Origin: Methanosaeta sp. PtaB.Bin039
Lineage (GTDB): Archaea > Halobacteriota > Methanosarcinia > Methanotrichales > Methanotrichaceae
DNA: 64,000 bases
NCBI GenBank assembly: GCA_002067795.1
Contig: MVQI01000082.1
Coordinates: 62,001-126,000, forward strand
Reading direction: 5' to 3'
A model generated the notes under the pieces. The model was not told the origin of the DNA, did no database searches, and saw nothing but the letters and a program-made list of their open reading frames with translations. The translations under genes were made by a program, and so were the position numbers. Below, piece by piece: positions 1 to 13,790 of this stretch. Numbering within the stretch: position 1 is the first letter of the stretch; each line of letters begins with the position of its first letter.

Positions 1-424
1 TTATCAGGTCTGCCCGGTTCTTCACCTGGCCAAGAGTGGCCCCTGCCAGGCCTTTCTCCTCGATTCCCAGGATAGAGGGGCCGTGGCAGACGGTGGCTGT
101 GGTGTCCATCACCCCGCCCACCTCCTCGGCCAGAAGAATGCCTTTCCTGTCAGCCTCGCAGGATGTTGAGGCCCAGCCGTAAAGCACAGGGCGCTTGGCC
201 TCCAGCAGGATCTGAGCTGCCCTCGCGCAAGCCTGATCGTAGGTGGCCTCTCTCAGCACCCCATCTTCCCGGATCATCGGGGTCTTGATGCGGTCGTGTC
301 CCATTATCTTGGAGGCCCCGAGCCGACAGGCTCCACGCACCTTCTGAACCCGTCCGTCAGCCACCTCTACTCTGAGATCGTCGCAAAGGCAGCCGCAAAA
401 TGTGCACAGTACGTCTTCGGTCAT
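1..424 (-). CDS. fwdB: Formylmethanofuran dehydrogenase subunit B (partial, C-terminus outside window)
   Basis: Catalytic subunit of formylmethanofuran dehydrogenase, which interconverts CO2 and formylmethanofuran at the start (or, in aceticlastic methanogens, the oxidative end) of the C1 pathway. I translated the minus strand from the ATG at 424; the frame stays open to base 1, so only about 141 N-terminal residues are present. The N-terminus shows the [4Fe-4S] cysteines C7, C10, C14 and C33 (LCTFCGCLCDD). YGWASTSCEA follows near residue 82, then TVCHGPS, whose Cys113 matches the family's molybdenum/tungsten-ligating cysteine. A cysteine codon, not TGA, is used there, so this is not a selenoprotein. 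The gene starts 4 nt after the fwdD stop, so it is co-transcribed with fwdD. Confidence 0.93.
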   Translation of the reverse strand, partial: MTEDVLCTFCGCLCDDLRVEVADGRVQKVRGACRLGASKIMGHDRIKTPMIREDGVLREATYDQACARAAQILLEAKRPVLYGWASTSCEADRKGILLAEEVGGVMDTTATVCHGPSILGIEEKGLAGATLGQVKNRADLI

Positions 425-428
425 GCTC

Positions 429-806
429 TCAGATCCTCTGCAGCGCAGCGAAGAGCTCCCGAATATTCTTCACCGGCTCCTTGGTTGGGGTGACCTCGAC
501 CTCCACGCCTTTATAGTTGGGCATGCCGCAGCCGTATGTGTCAGGACCAACCAGGGAGTTTGCCCAGGGGCCCATGGGTATGAATACCATGCCACTGGGC
601 AGACCCTTGTCGGCCCGTATGCGAAGCACTTCCCGGCCAAATGGGCTGGCTATCAGGACGTTGCCTCCTCCGGAGAGGCCCATGACACTTAGGTCGTCCT
701 CGCTCAGCGCACAGGTGGAGGTCTCCTCACCAAATGCAAGCCCCATCTTTGCCTCAGTTGACGCCCCCTGGTTCAGGGTTCTACCGGATATCATGATCGC
801 CCTCAA
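429..806 (-). CDS. fwdD: Formylmethanofuran dehydrogenase subunit D
   Basis: Small molybdopterin-dinucleotide-binding subunit of formylmethanofuran dehydrogenase; it corresponds to the C-terminal beta-barrel domain of larger molybdopterin oxidoreductases. The 125-residue product has the family features GRTLNQG near the N-terminus, an acidic middle, IRADKGLPSGMVFIPMGPWAN and a conserved YGCGMPNYKG near the C-terminus. Two starts are possible: TTG at 806, preceded by GGTGGT, and ATG at 794, preceded by GAGGG. The longer form gives a more typical distance to GRT. It lies immediately upstream of fwdB on the same strand, making an fwdDB operon transcribed out of the window. The 200-nt gap to leuD is a divergent promoter region. 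Confidence 0.93.
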   Translation of the reverse strand: MRAIMISGRTLNQGASTEAKMGLAFGEETSTCALSEDDLSVMGLSGGGNVLIASPFGREVLRIRADKGLPSGMVFIPMGPWANSLVGPDTYGCGMPNYKGVEVEVTPTKEPVKNIRELFAALQRI

Positions 807-1007
807 ATTGCACCACCAACCGTATTGCTGCCCAAATCAGTCCAACTGGCCCTTCGCAATTTCCCGGCTAAAAAGTGAGCGGTCACCTCGCGGCCAGACT
901 GTAGCCGACTGAGATGCCCCTCCATCGAATGCCGCTTCCGACATCCCACAGTTTCTTTTCTATGCGGATTCCTGCCGCAGGATGCGGTATCGGCACCGGG
1001 CCATCAG

Positions 1008-1016
1008 TTTATATAT
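1008..1016 (+). promoter_or_regulatory. TATA box of the leuD-leuB operon
   Basis: The sequence tttatatat is followed by about 45 nt to the chosen TTG start. Transcription would begin near 1037, leaving a short leader that carries a GGAG Shine-Dalgarno motif at 1048-1051. Confidence 0.6.
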
Positions 1017-1060
1017 CTCTTTGTTATTCCTAAATACTCCACCGGTTGGAGTTGGGTATA

Positions 1061-1546
1061 TTGGCAAGAGCTTGGAAGTTCGGGGACGATATCGACACTG
1101 ACGTCATAATTCCGGGCCGCTACCTGGTCATCAATGACCCGGGGGAGCTGGCCCACCACATCTTCGAGGGCATACGCCCCGAGTTTGCTCGCGATGTTCG
1201 GCCCGGAGATCTGGTGGTTGGCGGATCCAACTTCGGCTGCGGGTCGTCACGGGAGCACGCCCCGCTCGCCATCCGGGGCGCCGGAGTAGCTGCGGTTGTG
1301 GCGAGGTCATTCGCCCGCATTTTCTTCCGAAACGCCGTCAATATAGGCCTCACGGTGCTGGTCTGCGCCGAGGTGGACCGGATATCCGATGGCGATAGCC
1401 TGGAGCTGGACCTGGGGGCTGGCATCATTCGCAATCTGACCAGTGGCGAGGCATACCAGACCACACCGCTTCCGCCATTTCTGCGGGAGATCGTGGAGGT
1501 CGGAGGCCTGGTCAACTATACCAAAAAGCAGGTGGGAACGGCATGA
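1061..1546 (+). CDS. leuD: 3-isopropylmalate dehydratase small subunit (LeuD-type)
   Basis: Small swivel-domain subunit of the aconitase-family isopropylmalate isomerase of leucine synthesis; the large subunit is not in this window. The product begins [20 protein letters not shown] and contains [15 protein letters not shown], the family signature. The loop that separates isopropylmalate isomerases from methanogen homoaconitases (YLRT in the latter) reads YLVI here, which favours leucine synthesis. I prefer the TTG at 1061, nine bases after GGAG at 1048-1051 and directly before the conserved RAWKFGD. An upstream TTG at 1046 would add five residues and sit very close to the predicted transcript start. 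It overlaps leuB by 4 nt (ATGA), so the pair is translationally coupled. Confidence 0.9.
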   Translation: MARAWKFGDDIDTDVIIPGRYLVINDPGELAHHIFEGIRPEFARDVRPGDLVVGGSNFGCGSSREHAPLAIRGAGVAAVVARSFARIFFRNAVNIGLTVLVCAEVDRISDGDSLELDLGAGIIRNLTSGEAYQTTPLPPFLREIVEVGGLVNYTKKQVGTA

Positions 1547-2667
1547 ACTACAAGATACCGGTGATTCCTGGAGACGGCATAGGTCCAGAGATCGTGGCGG
1601 AGGGCCAGAAGGTTCTGCAGGCCGCTGCTGAAAGGCATGGATTCGGCCTGGAGTGGATACCTTTCGACCTGGGTGCGGAGCATTACCTCAGGACCGGTGA
1701 GCTGGTGAGCGAGGAGACGCTGAAGGAACTCTCAGGCTACCGGGCCATCTATCTTGGGGCCATCGGCGATCCAAGGGTCCGCCCAGGCGTCTTGGAGAAA
1801 GGCGTTCTCTTAGCCATGCGCTTCTACTTCGATCAGTACATCAACCTGCGTCCGGTCAAACTCCTTGAAGGCGTGTGGACCCCTCTGAAGGATAAGGGTC
1901 CTAAGGATATCGATTTCGTAGTGGTACGGGAGAACACCGAGGACTTCTATGTAGGTCAGGGTGGGCGGGCCAGGCGAGGCAAGAGCCATGCCCATCTCGA
2001 GGTTCTGCGCAGCATCTACCAGGTAAAGTTCGGCCTGGATATCGAGAGCGACAGCGAGGAGATCGGGTATCAGATAGGCATGGTATCAAAAGAAGGCTGC
2101 CGCCGCGTGATATCTTACGCCTTCCAGATGGCGGCCAGCCGCGAAAACCACGTCTCAAGCGTTGACAAGGCCAACGTGCTCAGCGATATCTATGGATTTT
2201 GGCGAGAGGTCTTCGAGGATGTGGCGGCTGGCTATCCCGGGGTCAAGACCGACTTCAACTTCGTGGACGCAATTACCATGTGGTTCGTGAAGAACCCGGA
2301 GTGGTTCGATGTAGTCGTGGCCCCGAACATGTTCGGAGACATAATAACCGATCTCGGAGCCATGATACAGGGAGGCCTGGGATTGGCGCCGGGCGCAAAC
2401 CTCAACCCTGAGGGCACGAGCATGTTCGAGCCCATCCATGGCTCCGCACCCAAGTACAAGGGTCAGAACAAGATCAATCCAATCGCGACGATCTGGGCTG
2501 GAGCACTTCTGCTGGAGCATCTGGGGCAGAAGGATGCGGCAGATGATATAATACGGGCCATAGAGGTCAACCTGCGGCAGGGCAAAGTCAAGACCTATGA
2601 CCTTGGCGGCAGTTCCACAACATCCGAGGTGGGAGACGAGATCTCCCGCCTCATCAGGAGCGGATGA
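1543..2667 (+). CDS. leuB: 3-isopropylmalate dehydrogenase (isocitrate/isopropylmalate dehydrogenase family)
   Basis: NAD-dependent oxidative decarboxylase acting after LeuD in leucine synthesis. The 374-residue protein has the whole family pattern: [10 protein letters not shown] at the N-terminus, the substrate loop with [24 protein letters not shown] in the middle, the metal-binding [12 protein letters not shown] and the cofactor loop [18 protein letters not shown]. Some archaeal members also act on malate or related beta-hydroxyacids, so tartrate/malate-type activity cannot be excluded. Pairing with leuD through a 4-nt overlap supports the leucine assignment. The stop codon lies inside a strong hairpin that probably ends the operon. 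Confidence 0.92.
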   Translation: MNYKIPVIPGDGIGPEIVAEGQKVLQAAAERHGFGLEWIPFDLGAEHYLRTGELVSEETLKELSGYRAIYLGAIGDPRVRPGVLEKGVLLAMRFYFDQYINLRPVKLLEGVWTPLKDKGPKDIDFVVVRENTEDFYVGQGGRARRGKSHAHLEVLRSIYQVKFGLDIESDSEEIGYQIGMVSKEGCRRVISYAFQMAASRENHVSSVDKANVLSDIYGFWREVFEDVAAGYPGVKTDFNFVDAITMWFVKNPEWFDVVVAPNMFGDIITDLGAMIQGGLGLAPGANLNPEGTSMFEPIHGSAPKYKGQNKINPIATIWAGALLLEHLGQKDAADDIIRAIEVNLRQGKVKTYDLGGSSTTSEVGDEISRLIRSG

Positions 2668-2690
2668 GCTTCTCTTGGCTCATCCCCCTT
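2662..2690 (+). terminator. Hairpin at the end of the leu operon
   Basis: A perfect 8-bp stem pairs GGATGAGC (2662-2669) with GCTCATCC (2678-2685) around an 8-nt loop and includes the leuB stop codon. A short C/T-rich tail follows. It fits a terminator or 3'-end stabiliser before the tRNA-Lys/rpo unit. Confidence 0.6.
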
Positions 2691-2700
2691 TGGAAGGGAA

Positions 2701-2715
2701 AAAGCTTTATGCCTG
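2701..2715 (+). promoter_or_regulatory. TATA-type promoter before tRNA-Lys and the rpo operon
   Basis: The block aaagctttatgcctg closely matches another at 48292-48306 (aaaggtttatgcctg), upstream of the CoA-transferase gene, suggesting a strong shared promoter style. It lies about 75 nt before the tRNA. A weaker TATA-like site near 2747 is better spaced for the tRNA itself. Confidence 0.45.
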
Positions 2716-2778
2716 ATGCTTTCATCTTGCCGACAGTGCACATCAGTATGCTTAGGGCCTGGGCTCTTAGGCTCAAGT

Positions 2779-2869
2779 GGGCTCGTAGCTCAGTTAGGCA
2801 GAGCGCCTGGCTTTTAAATTTTCGGATGAAGATACCAGGTGGCCGAGGGTTCAAATCCCCCCGAGCCCG
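2779..2869 (+). tRNA. tRNA-Lys (TTT) with a 17-nt intron
   Basis: Acceptor strands GGGCTCG/CGAGCCC pair fully and are followed by discriminator G. The D-arm is GCTC/GAGC. The anticodon stem CCTGG/CCAGG encloses a loop reading CTTTTAA after splicing, with anticodon TTT at 2813-2815. The 17-nt intron at 2817-2833 sits at the canonical archaeal position 37/38. The T-arm has the TTCAAAT loop with one A-C mismatch in its stem. No CCA is encoded. It lies 36 nt before rpoH and may share its transcript. Confidence 0.92.
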
Positions 2870-2905
2870 TTTGTAGAGCTACTTTTGTAAGCAAAGAGAG
2901 GTCGC

Positions 2906-3142
2906 ATGAAGAAATTTGCCGTGCAGGATCATGATTTGGTACCGCCCCATATCCTTCTCTCCCCGGAGGAGGCAGAACAGGTGCTTCAGCAGTACGGGGT
3001 GGAGGCGCGCCAGCTGCCCAAGATCCACGTGTCTGATCCTGTGGCCAAGGAGATCGGGGCAAAGGTAGGGGACGTGATCAAGGTTCTCCGGATCAGCCCC
3101 ACTGCCAGACAGGCGGTCTTCTATAGACTTGTGATCGATTGA
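2906..3142 (+). CDS. rpoH: DNA-directed RNA polymerase subunit H (RPB5 C-terminal domain homologue)
   Basis: A 78-residue subunit equivalent to the C-terminal domain of eukaryotic RPB5. Typical archaeal features are HDLVPPHILLSPEEA, LPKIHVSDPVAKEIGAKVGDVI and the terminal QAVFYRLVID. The ATG is preceded by GAGAGGT. It is the first gene of the classic archaeal rpoH-B''-B'-A'-A'' operon and lies 13 nt before rpoB''. Confidence 0.96.
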   Translation: MKKFAVQDHDLVPPHILLSPEEAEQVLQQYGVEARQLPKIHVSDPVAKEIGAKVGDVIKVLRISPTARQAVFYRLVID

Positions 3143-3155
3143 TGGGGGTGGAATT

Positions 3156-4637
3156 TTGTTCGAAGAGGGCATTCTTTACAGGGCCTATTTTACCAAGGAT
3201 AAACTGGTGCATCATCACATAAATTCGTTCAACGATTTCATCGACAGGGGGCTGCAAAAGGTCATCGATGAAGTGGGCATCATCGAGACGAACATCGAGA
3301 ATACCTACGTCAAGCTCGGCAAGATCAGGGTAGAGCGCCCAATGGTGGTGGAAGCCGATGGCTCTCAGGAGCGACTCTATCCAAATGACGCTCGTCTGCG
3401 CAACCTCACCTACAATTCTCCCATCAAGCTGGAGATGACCATCGTAGAAGGGGAGGTGGAGAAGGAGCCGGTGGAGGCCATGATAGGCATGCTGCCAGTG
3501 ATGATCATGTCCAAGATCTGCAACCTCTCCGGGATGTCCGAGGACGAGATGATCGGCTTTGGCGAGGATCCAATGGACCCCGGCGGCTACTTCGTGGTCA
3601 ACGGATCCGAGCGGGTGATAATGACTCTTGAGGATCTTGCGCCCAACAAGATCCTCGTGGAGTACAACCAGAGGTACGACGAGTTCATCGAGGTGGCAAA
3701 GGTCTTCTCACAGCGTCAGGGTTACCGTTCTCTGGTGATCGTCGAGCGCGGCAAGAAGTCGATACTTGAGGTATCCTTCCCGTCAGTAGCCGGGCGGATA
3801 AACTTCGTGACCCTGATAAGGGCCCTTGGTCTGGAGACCGATATGGACATAGTCCGGGCAGTATCGGACAACCCTGAGATCATAAAGTTCATGCTTGAGA
3901 ACCTGGAGGAGGCGGAGGTCTCATCCATGGAGGAGGCTTTGGAGAAGATCGGTGTCCGGGTGGCGGCCGGGCAGGCCAAGGAATACCAGAAGAAACGGGC
4001 AGCCTATGTCCTCGACCGCTATCTGCTTCCCCATATCGGCGTGGATGAAAAGGACCGATATGCAAAAGCCCTGTTCCTGTCCAGGATGGCCGAGGCCTGC
4101 TTCGAGCTGGCCCTGGGCAAGAGGGGCGAGGACGATAAGGACCACTACTCCAACAAGCGTCTCAAGCTATCCGGCGACCTGATGGAGGATCTATTCCGGG
4201 TTGCCTTCAACCGGCTTACCAGGGATATCAAGTACCAGCTGGAGCGGGCCAGCATGAGGAACCGCGATCTGAATGTCGTGACCACCGTGCGGGCAGATGT
4301 GCTGACCGAGAGGATGATCCACCCCCTTGCCACCGGCAACTGGGTTGGCGGCAGGACCGGGGTGTCCCAGCTGCTGGATCGCACCGATTACATGGCTTCT
4401 TTGAGCCACCTGCGCAGGGTGATCTCACCGCTATCCAGGTCGCAGCCCCACTTCGAGGCCAGGGATCTGCATGCCACCCAGTGGGGGCGCATATGCCCAA
4501 GCGAGACCCCGGAAGGGCCGAACTGCGGCCTGGTGAAGAACTTCGCTCAGGCAGTTGAGCTCTCCAAAGGGGTAGAGGAGTATGAGAACATCAAGAAGAC
4601 GCTTATCGACCTGGGTGTTGCTCCGGTAGGTGGTTGA
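3156..4637 (+). CDS. rpoB2: DNA-directed RNA polymerase subunit B''
   Basis: N-terminal half of the split second-largest polymerase subunit (RPB2/bacterial beta homologue). The 493-residue chain includes the lobe and protrusion regions, with [22 protein letters not shown], and ends after the conserved [16 protein letters not shown]. The split with B' is normal for many methanogens and not a frameshift. The start is TTG at 3156, preceded by a G-rich Shine-Dalgarno sequence. The stop TGA (4635-4637) lies just before the ATG of rpoB', so the two halves are made in tandem. Confidence 0.97.
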   Translation: MFEEGILYRAYFTKDKLVHHHINSFNDFIDRGLQKVIDEVGIIETNIENTYVKLGKIRVERPMVVEADGSQERLYPNDARLRNLTYNSPIKLEMTIVEGEVEKEPVEAMIGMLPVMIMSKICNLSGMSEDEMIGFGEDPMDPGGYFVVNGSERVIMTLEDLAPNKILVEYNQRYDEFIEVAKVFSQRQGYRSLVIVERGKKSILEVSFPSVAGRINFVTLIRALGLETDMDIVRAVSDNPEIIKFMLENLEEAEVSSMEEALEKIGVRVAAGQAKEYQKKRAAYVLDRYLLPHIGVDEKDRYAKALFLSRMAEACFELALGKRGEDDKDHYSNKRLKLSGDLMEDLFRVAFNRLTRDIKYQLERASMRNRDLNVVTTVRADVLTERMIHPLATGNWVGGRTGVSQLLDRTDYMASLSHLRRVISPLSRSQPHFEARDLHATQWGRICPSETPEGPNCGLVKNFAQAVELSKGVEEYENIKKTLIDLGVAPVGG

Positions 4638-4638
4638 G

Positions 4639-6453
4639 ATGGTTGAAGCCAGGGTATTCGTAAACGGTGAGATCATCGGTCACCACGACCGTCCGGACGA
4701 GCTTGTGGCGGAGATCCGCCAGATGCGCCGGAGCGGCCAGATCAGCAACCAGATCAACGTGGCCTATTTCGAGAGAACCGGGGAGATCCTGATCAACACC
4801 GACTCTGGACGGGCCCGACGTCCAGTTATCGTGGTGAAGGACGGCAGCCCGTTGGTGAGCCAGGAGGATCTGGAGCGGCTCAGCCGAAAGGAGCTCTCCT
4901 TCGACGACCTGGTGTCCCAGGGCAAGGTGGAGTATCTGGACGCAGAGGAGGAGGAGAACAGCCTGGTGGCGGTATGGGCATCTCAGTTGACATCAGATCA
5001 CACCCATCTTGAGCTTGATCCCTCACTGATACTGGGCATATGCACGGCCCTCGTCCCTTACCCGGAGCACAACGCCAGCCCCAGGAACACCATGGGAGCA
5101 GGCATGATCAAGCAGTGCCTTGGGATGTCCATGGCCAACATGAGGCTGCGGCCGGATACCCGAGGCCACTACCTGCATTATACTCAGCAGGGAATAGTTG
5201 CCAGCCGGACAGCGGCCGCTATTGGTTTTGACCGACGGCCTGCCGGACAGAATTTCGTCGTGGCTGTGCTCGCCTACGAGGGGTACAACATTGAAGACGC
5301 CCTCATCATGAACAAGAGCGCGGTACAGCGTGGTCTAGCACGATCTCATTTCTTCCGGGTCTCGGAGGCAGAGGAGCGGAAGTATCCTGGAGGTCAGGAG
5401 GACAAGTTCGAGATCCCGGATCTTGAGGTGCGCGGAGCCCGCGGATCGGAGACCTACGGGCAGCTTGATGTGGACGGCCTGGTCAATCCCAATGCCGATG
5501 TGGGGCCAAACGACGTCCTCATAGGCAAGACCAGCCCGCCACGATTCCTGGAGGAGCCCACCGAGTTCGGCATAACCCCCCAGCAGCGGCGAGAGACATC
5601 GGTCACGATGCGCTCCAATGAGAAGGGCGTGGTGGACATGGTGATACTGACCGAGTCGCAGAACGGCAACCGTCTGGCAAAGGTGAAGACCAGGGACCAG
5701 AGGATTCCCGAGCTCGGGGACAAGTTCGCTTCGCGACATGGCCAAAAAGGCGTTGTTGGGCTTCTCTTGGCTCAAGAGGACATGCCGTTTACCGAGAGCG
5801 GCATGGTGCCAGACCTCCTTCTCAATCCCCACGCCATCCCTTCACGGATGACCGTCGGCCACGTGCTGGAGATGATCGGTGGAAAGGTCGGCTCTTTGGA
5901 GGGGCGGTTTGTCAATGCCACAGCCTTCCTGGGCGAGACCGAGACCGATCTGCGCTCCGCGCTTACCAAGTTCGGCTTCGCTCATACCGGCAGGGAGATC
6001 CTCTATAACGGCGCTACAGGCGAGCAGATCATGGCAGACCTGTTCGTAGGGGTCATCCTGTACCAGAAGCTCTACCATATGGTCACCGGAAAGATGCACG
6101 CACGTTCGCGCGGCCCGGTGCAGGTGCTCACCAGGCAGCCGACTGAAGGGCGGGCCAGGGAAGGAGGCCTGCGGTTCGGTGAGATGGAACGCGACGTTCT
6201 CATCGCTCACGGTGCTGCCCTGGCTCTAAAGGAACGGCTGGTAGAGGAATCCGACAAGGTCGTGGAGCTTGTATGCAGCCGCTGCGGAGTCATCGCCATC
6301 CACGACAAGAGGCGCAATGCCGACTTCTGTCCGGTCTGCGGCGGAGATACCGAGATATATCCGGTGGAGATGAGCTACGCATTCAAGCTCCTGCTGGACG
6401 AGATTAAATCCCTGGGTGTGGCCCCCCGGCTGATCCTGGAGGATGCGGTTTAG
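4639..6453 (+). CDS. rpoB1: DNA-directed RNA polymerase subunit B'
   Basis: C-terminal half of the second-largest polymerase subunit, holding the wall, hybrid-binding and clamp regions. Seen are [33 protein letters not shown] (part of the catalytic-centre lining), [24 protein letters not shown] split over the switch region, and a zinc site CSRC...CPVC at about residues 545-570. I chose ATG 4639, five bases after GGTGG; a GTG at 4630 would overlap the B'' stop. The product is about 604 residues. It is followed 8 nt later by rpoA'. Confidence 0.97.
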   Translation: MVEARVFVNGEIIGHHDRPDELVAEIRQMRRSGQISNQINVAYFERTGEILINTDSGRARRPVIVVKDGSPLVSQEDLERLSRKELSFDDLVSQGKVEYLDAEEEENSLVAVWASQLTSDHTHLELDPSLILGICTALVPYPEHNASPRNTMGAGMIKQCLGMSMANMRLRPDTRGHYLHYTQQGIVASRTAAAIGFDRRPAGQNFVVAVLAYEGYNIEDALIMNKSAVQRGLARSHFFRVSEAEERKYPGGQEDKFEIPDLEVRGARGSETYGQLDVDGLVNPNADVGPNDVLIGKTSPPRFLEEPTEFGITPQQRRETSVTMRSNEKGVVDMVILTESQNGNRLAKVKTRDQRIPELGDKFASRHGQKGVVGLLLAQEDMPFTESGMVPDLLLNPHAIPSRMTVGHVLEMIGGKVGSLEGRFVNATAFLGETETDLRSALTKFGFAHTGREILYNGATGEQIMADLFVGVILYQKLYHMVTGKMHARSRGPVQVLTRQPTEGRAREGGLRFGEMERDVLIAHGAALALKERLVEESDKVVELVCSRCGVIAIHDKRRNADFCPVCGGDTEIYPVEMSYAFKLLLDEIKSLGVAPRLILEDAV

Positions 6454-6461
6454 GTGGTAAA

Positions 6462-10540
<4,079 letters not shown>

Positions 10541-10548
<8 letters not shown>

Positions 10549-10972
10549 GTTCAAGCTCACCACCGAAGGAATACGATATATCGCATTATTTGAGAGCCTC
10601 ACCGGCGGCATGGCCAGGGACTGCGTAGTGGATCAGGACAACGATCGAATCATCTTCGTGATCAAGAAAGGCGATATGGGCGCTGCCATCGGCCGGAAAG
10701 GAAGCAACATAAACCGGGTTAAGAAGTCGGTTGGCAAGCAGATCGAGATCGTTGAGTACAGCGAGAACGTAAAGGAGTTCCTCGAGAACCTCTTCCAGCC
10801 CGCTGCCATCAAGAGCGTCATGGTGGTCAACAAGAATAACAAGCGATTGGCTTATGTAGAGGTAGCAAATAAGGACAAGGGCATCGCCATTGGGCGGGAC
10901 GGCCGCAATATACTGAAGGCCAAGATGCTGGCACAGCGGCATCATGGCGTGGACGATATAATCATACAATGA
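10541..10972 (+). CDS. nusA: NusA-like KH-domain transcription elongation factor
   Basis: Archaeal NusA homologue of 143 residues consisting only of two KH domains, without the bacterial N-terminal polymerase-binding or acidic domains. GXXG loops are visible as GAAIGRKGSNI (first KH) and GIAIGRDGRNI (second KH). A TTG at 10532 gives three extra residues; ATG 10541 begins the conserved SEFKLTTEGIRYI and is preferred. It sits between L30e and S12 as in most Euryarchaeota. Confidence 0.95.
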
Positions 10973-11064
10973 AATACAAAGCGGCCAATAGAGTAGGCCC
11001 GGGGCGCCACTCTTCGCGGCAGAGATGGGGCCCAATTCGGCGGATCATATCATACGGTGATTAG

Positions 11065-11493
11065 ATGGGAAAGGGAATTTACGCAGCCAGGAAACTGGAG
11101 CGTGATTGGAAGATCCTGAGGTGGAGCGATCCTCATTACATCAGGCGAGCCTCGGGAATGAAGATAAAGGCCGATCCCCTGGGCGGGGCACCCCGGGCCA
11201 GAGGAATCGTGCTGGAAAAGGTAGGTGTGGAGGCTAAACAGCCCAACTCCGCCATCCGGAAGTGTGTGCGCATCCAGCTCATCAAGAACGGCAGGCAGGT
11301 TACTGCGTTTTGTCCGGGCGATGGGGCCATCGGATTCATAGACGAGCACGACGAAGTTGTTGTGGAGCGGATCGGCGGCCGGATGGGCAGGTCCATGGGA
11401 GACATCCCAGGAGTCCGTTTCAAGGTGGTAGGAGTCAACAACGTCTCCCTTCTGGAGATGGTCTCGGGACGGAAGGAGAAGCCGGTGAGGTGA
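11065..11493 (+). CDS. rps12: Ribosomal protein S12
   Basis: Decoding-centre protein of the small subunit, 142 residues in the archaeal/eukaryotic (S23) form. The universally conserved [15 protein letters not shown] is present around residue 58, as is the C-terminal [21 protein letters not shown] 92-nt gap separates it from nusA. S7 follows 6 nt downstream. Confidence 0.97.
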   Translation: MGKGIYAARKLERDWKILRWSDPHYIRRASGMKIKADPLGGAPRARGIVLEKVGVEAKQPNSAIRKCVRIQLIKNGRQVTAFCPGDGAIGFIDEHDEVVVERIGGRMGRSMGDIPGVRFKVVGVNNVSLLEMVSGRKEKPVR

Positions 11494-11499
11494 AGAGCG

Positions 11500-12057
11500 A
11501 TGAAGGTCTTCAATAAGTGGGATCCAGCGGAGGCCGAGGTGGCCGACCTCAGCATCAAGGGCTACATGAACCTGCAGCCCAGAGCAGTTATGCACTCCGG
11601 CGGAAAGCACGCTCGCCAGCAGTTCCGCAAGTCCGATATGCATGTCGTTGAGCGGCTGATCAACAAGATGATGCGCAAAGAGAAGAACACCGGGCAGAAG
11701 CAGACCGCTTACCGCATCGTGGAAGGGGCTTTCGACATAATCCACGAGCGGACCAAGGAGAACCCGCTGACGATCCTGGCCCGAGCTATATCCAACTCCG
11801 GGCCCAGGGAAGAGGTTGTCAGGCTCAAGTACGGTGGCATCACCGTGCCCAAGGCAGTGGATACCGCACCCCAGCGCCGGGTGGACAGCGCCCTTATGCT
11901 GCTTTCCCAGGGGGCCTGGAAAGCGTCCTTCAAGAGCAAGCGCTCCATCCAGAGCTGCCTGGCAGACGAGATAATAGCGGCGTCAAACGCCGATCCCAAG
12001 AGCTTCGCAGTCAACAAGAGGGACAGCGCGGAGCGCGTGGCCAAGGCGGCCCGTTAA
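11500..12057 (+). CDS. rps7: Ribosomal protein S7
   Basis: Primary 16S rRNA-binding protein of the head domain, 185 residues in the archaeal (S5-eukaryotic) form. Features include [32 protein letters not shown], the conserved [23 protein letters not shown] split over the core, and [11 protein letters not shown]. It is the last gene of the rpo-ribosomal operon here; the elongation factor genes that often follow in archaea are absent and a terminator lies just downstream. Confidence 0.97.
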   Translation: MKVFNKWDPAEAEVADLSIKGYMNLQPRAVMHSGGKHARQQFRKSDMHVVERLINKMMRKEKNTGQKQTAYRIVEGAFDIIHERTKENPLTILARAISNSGPREEVVRLKYGGITVPKAVDTAPQRRVDSALMLLSQGAWKASFKSKRSIQSCLADEIIAASNADPKSFAVNKRDSAERVAKAAR

Positions 12058-12067
12058 GGAAAGACAG

Positions 12068-12116
12068 GCGCAAAGATGGAGATCTCTGCGCCCAATTCAT
12101 TCTTTTTCTTTTCAAG
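12068..12116 (+). terminator. Hairpin plus T-rich terminator of the rpo/ribosomal operon
   Basis: GGCGCA (12068-12073) pairs with TGCGCC (12088-12093), and AGAT (12075-12078) with ATCT (12083-12086), giving a 10-bp stem with one internal mismatch and a GGAG loop. A run rich in T (ttctttttcttttc) follows at 12101-12114. It resembles a bacterial intrinsic terminator and starts 11 bases after the rps7 stop. Confidence 0.75.
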
Positions 12117-12182
12117 ATAGCAGGACTTCGCCTTTTTCCGTACGCGAATCTTTAAGCAGAACTCAATAGCGCAAGCCAAGTC

Positions 12183-12509
12183 ATGGGCTCTCACCTGGGT
12201 CGCCATCGCGGCGGCTTCAACCATGCCGGGCCTGGGCACGACCACGATTGGCCCGGCTGGCCCAATCCCTTCTGCTGCGGATTCCAACTTCTTGACCGCA
12301 GCAGCCCAGGTCCGGAAATGATCTCCGACTCAGTCGACGAGATGCCCAAAATGGCCGCAGCGAAAAAAAGGACGAAAGAAATTGGGTCCTGCGTCAATGT
12401 CGGCTGCGGACATGGCCTTCTTGGAAAAATCATGGTATTTCCGTCCCGGTTCGGGAGAAGGCATTCATCTCGCCGTCTCCTGCGGGGGGCGTTTGGACTT
12501 TTACCTTGA
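12183..12509 (+). CDS. Uncertain small His/Gly-rich ORF
   Basis: An open frame of 108 codons with no recognised family. A TATA-like ctttaagc at 12148-12155 lies about 30 nt upstream, which would give a nearly leaderless mRNA. The first third is rich in His, Gly, Trp and Pro (for example NHAGPGHDHDWPGWPNP), a composition seen in small methanogen proteins. Against it, the last part overlaps the 3' end of the ndh-like gene and a poly-A run that looks like the terminator of that gene on the other strand. No clear ribosome binding site is seen. Treat as doubtful. Confidence 0.25.
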   Translation: MGSHLGRHRGGFNHAGPGHDHDWPGWPNPFCCGFQLLDRSSPGPEMISDSVDEMPKMAAAKKRTKEIGSCVNVGCGHGLLGKIMVFPSRFGRRHSSRRLLRGAFGLLP

Positions 12510-13634
12510 ATGCCGGCCAGCGGGTGCGACCTCAGCGGCCGGCCTCTTGGGCTTGCATTTGTACCTCTTGACTATGGACTTGTCTATCCAGCTCTTGAGC
12601 GAGTGGATCAGCCATGATGGCATTGATACGCACAGCCCGCCGTATACGCCCACTGCCTGGCCGCAGCCGGTGGATATCAGGGCCATGGGGTTGTCGGTGG
12701 ATGCCAGCACCGAGTAGGGTACAAGTGGGTGGTGGCGGACCATCCGGGAGAGGTTATCGGCCATATGCTTGGCCTGACGTTCCGCCTCTATTCCGGTCTT
12801 GGTTGCAAGCTTGTCCTCAACCCGTATCCAGGCACAGTCGCCCAGCGCGAATATCTCGTCTTTGGCTCGCAGATAGGGGTCGACGAGGATCCAGCCCCTC
12901 TCCTTTGGCAGGTCCAGCCCTTCGACCAGGGCAGGTGGCTTGATGCCGGTGGTCCATATGGCCATGTCGCAGTCAAGGGAGGAGCCGTCCCCAAAGACTA
13001 TGCTATCCGGCCTGACCTCCTTGACCGCAGTGCCGGTGAGCATGTTGACCCCCCTCTCATAGAGTATCTTCTCCACAAGAGCGGATGTGCTCTGTGGAAA
13101 GGCCGGAAGCAGCCGGTCCATCATCTCGACGACGTATATGCTGGCGTCCAGGCTCTCTGCCAGCACCGATGCCGCTTCGATTCCGGTCAGTCCTGAGCCG
13201 ACTATCATGATGCGGTCCGGGCTCCTGTCCTCGATGAACTCCCGGGCTTTAAGCGTGCCTTCCAGGGTGTTTATGGAGAACGTGTGCTCAGCGCCGGGAA
13301 TGCCGAAGTAGTTCTGCTCCGCGCCGACGCAGACCACAACGACATCGCACTCAACCTCCTCATCTTCGCAGATCACCCGTCCGGAATTCACCGCCACCGC
13401 CCGCTCCCTCACCAGACGGGCGCCCATGCGATTGCAAAATGGCTGCAGTGGGGCGGATAAATCCTCCAGCCTGACCAGCCCTCCAAGATAATCGGGATAA
13501 AGCGCCTGGCACTCGATCTGGCGCTTGGGCTCTACCAGGGTTATCTCCAGGCCGCTGGTCTTGGCGCTGAGGCGGATCAGCTCGGCACCGGCTATGCCGC
13601 CGCCGATAACGCAAACACGAAGGGGATCGGGCAT
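12501..13634 (-). CDS. NDH-2-type FAD-dependent NAD(P)H/quinone-like oxidoreductase
   Basis: Two-dinucleotide-fold flavoprotein of 377 residues. The FAD-binding VCVIGGGIAGAELIRL starts at residue 5, the NAD(P)H fold is IMIVGSGLTGIEAA near residue 130, and a second FAD motif with FALGDCAW lies near residue 265. The C-terminus carries an amphipathic/hydrophobic stretch (SWLIHSLKSWIDKSIVKRYK) like the membrane-anchoring tail of type II NADH dehydrogenases. In a methanogen the electron acceptor might be methanophenazine, but that is an inference. The start ATG 13634 is chosen because a TATA-like ccttaaaag lies about 27 nt upstream, implying a leaderless or very short-leader mRNA; longer N-terminal extensions lack similarity. 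Confidence 0.8.
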   Translation of the reverse strand: MPDPLRVCVIGGGIAGAELIRLSAKTSGLEITLVEPKRQIECQALYPDYLGGLVRLEDLSAPLQPFCNRMGARLVRERAVAVNSGRVICEDEEVECDVVVVCVGAEQNYFGIPGAEHTFSINTLEGTLKAREFIEDRSPDRIMIVGSGLTGIEAASVLAESLDASIYVVEMMDRLLPAFPQSTSALVEKILYERGVNMLTGTAVKEVRPDSIVFGDGSSLDCDMAIWTTGIKPPALVEGLDLPKERGWILVDPYLRAKDEIFALGDCAWIRVEDKLATKTGIEAERQAKHMADNLSRMVRHHPLVPYSVLASTDNPMALISTGCGQAVGVYGGLCVSMPSWLIHSLKSWIDKSIVKRYKCKPKRPAAEVAPAGRHSR

Positions 13635-13790
13635 CGCCCCTAGATAAGTGGCTTGGGCTTTTAAGGATATTCTAGGGGAGGCGTGCCATTCTTTGCGGCA
13701 CAGCCCGTCTCTCCTGCGGCCTCTGCCTTTATCTACCACTCCGTCGTATCACGCCATCGATTCCGCAATTTCGGCTGGTGATGGCTGTCC

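Noticed and set aside
3156-6453. Apparent frameshift splitting RNA polymerase subunit B
   Set aside because: The B''/B' split at this position is normal for many methanogens and both parts have ribosome binding sites.
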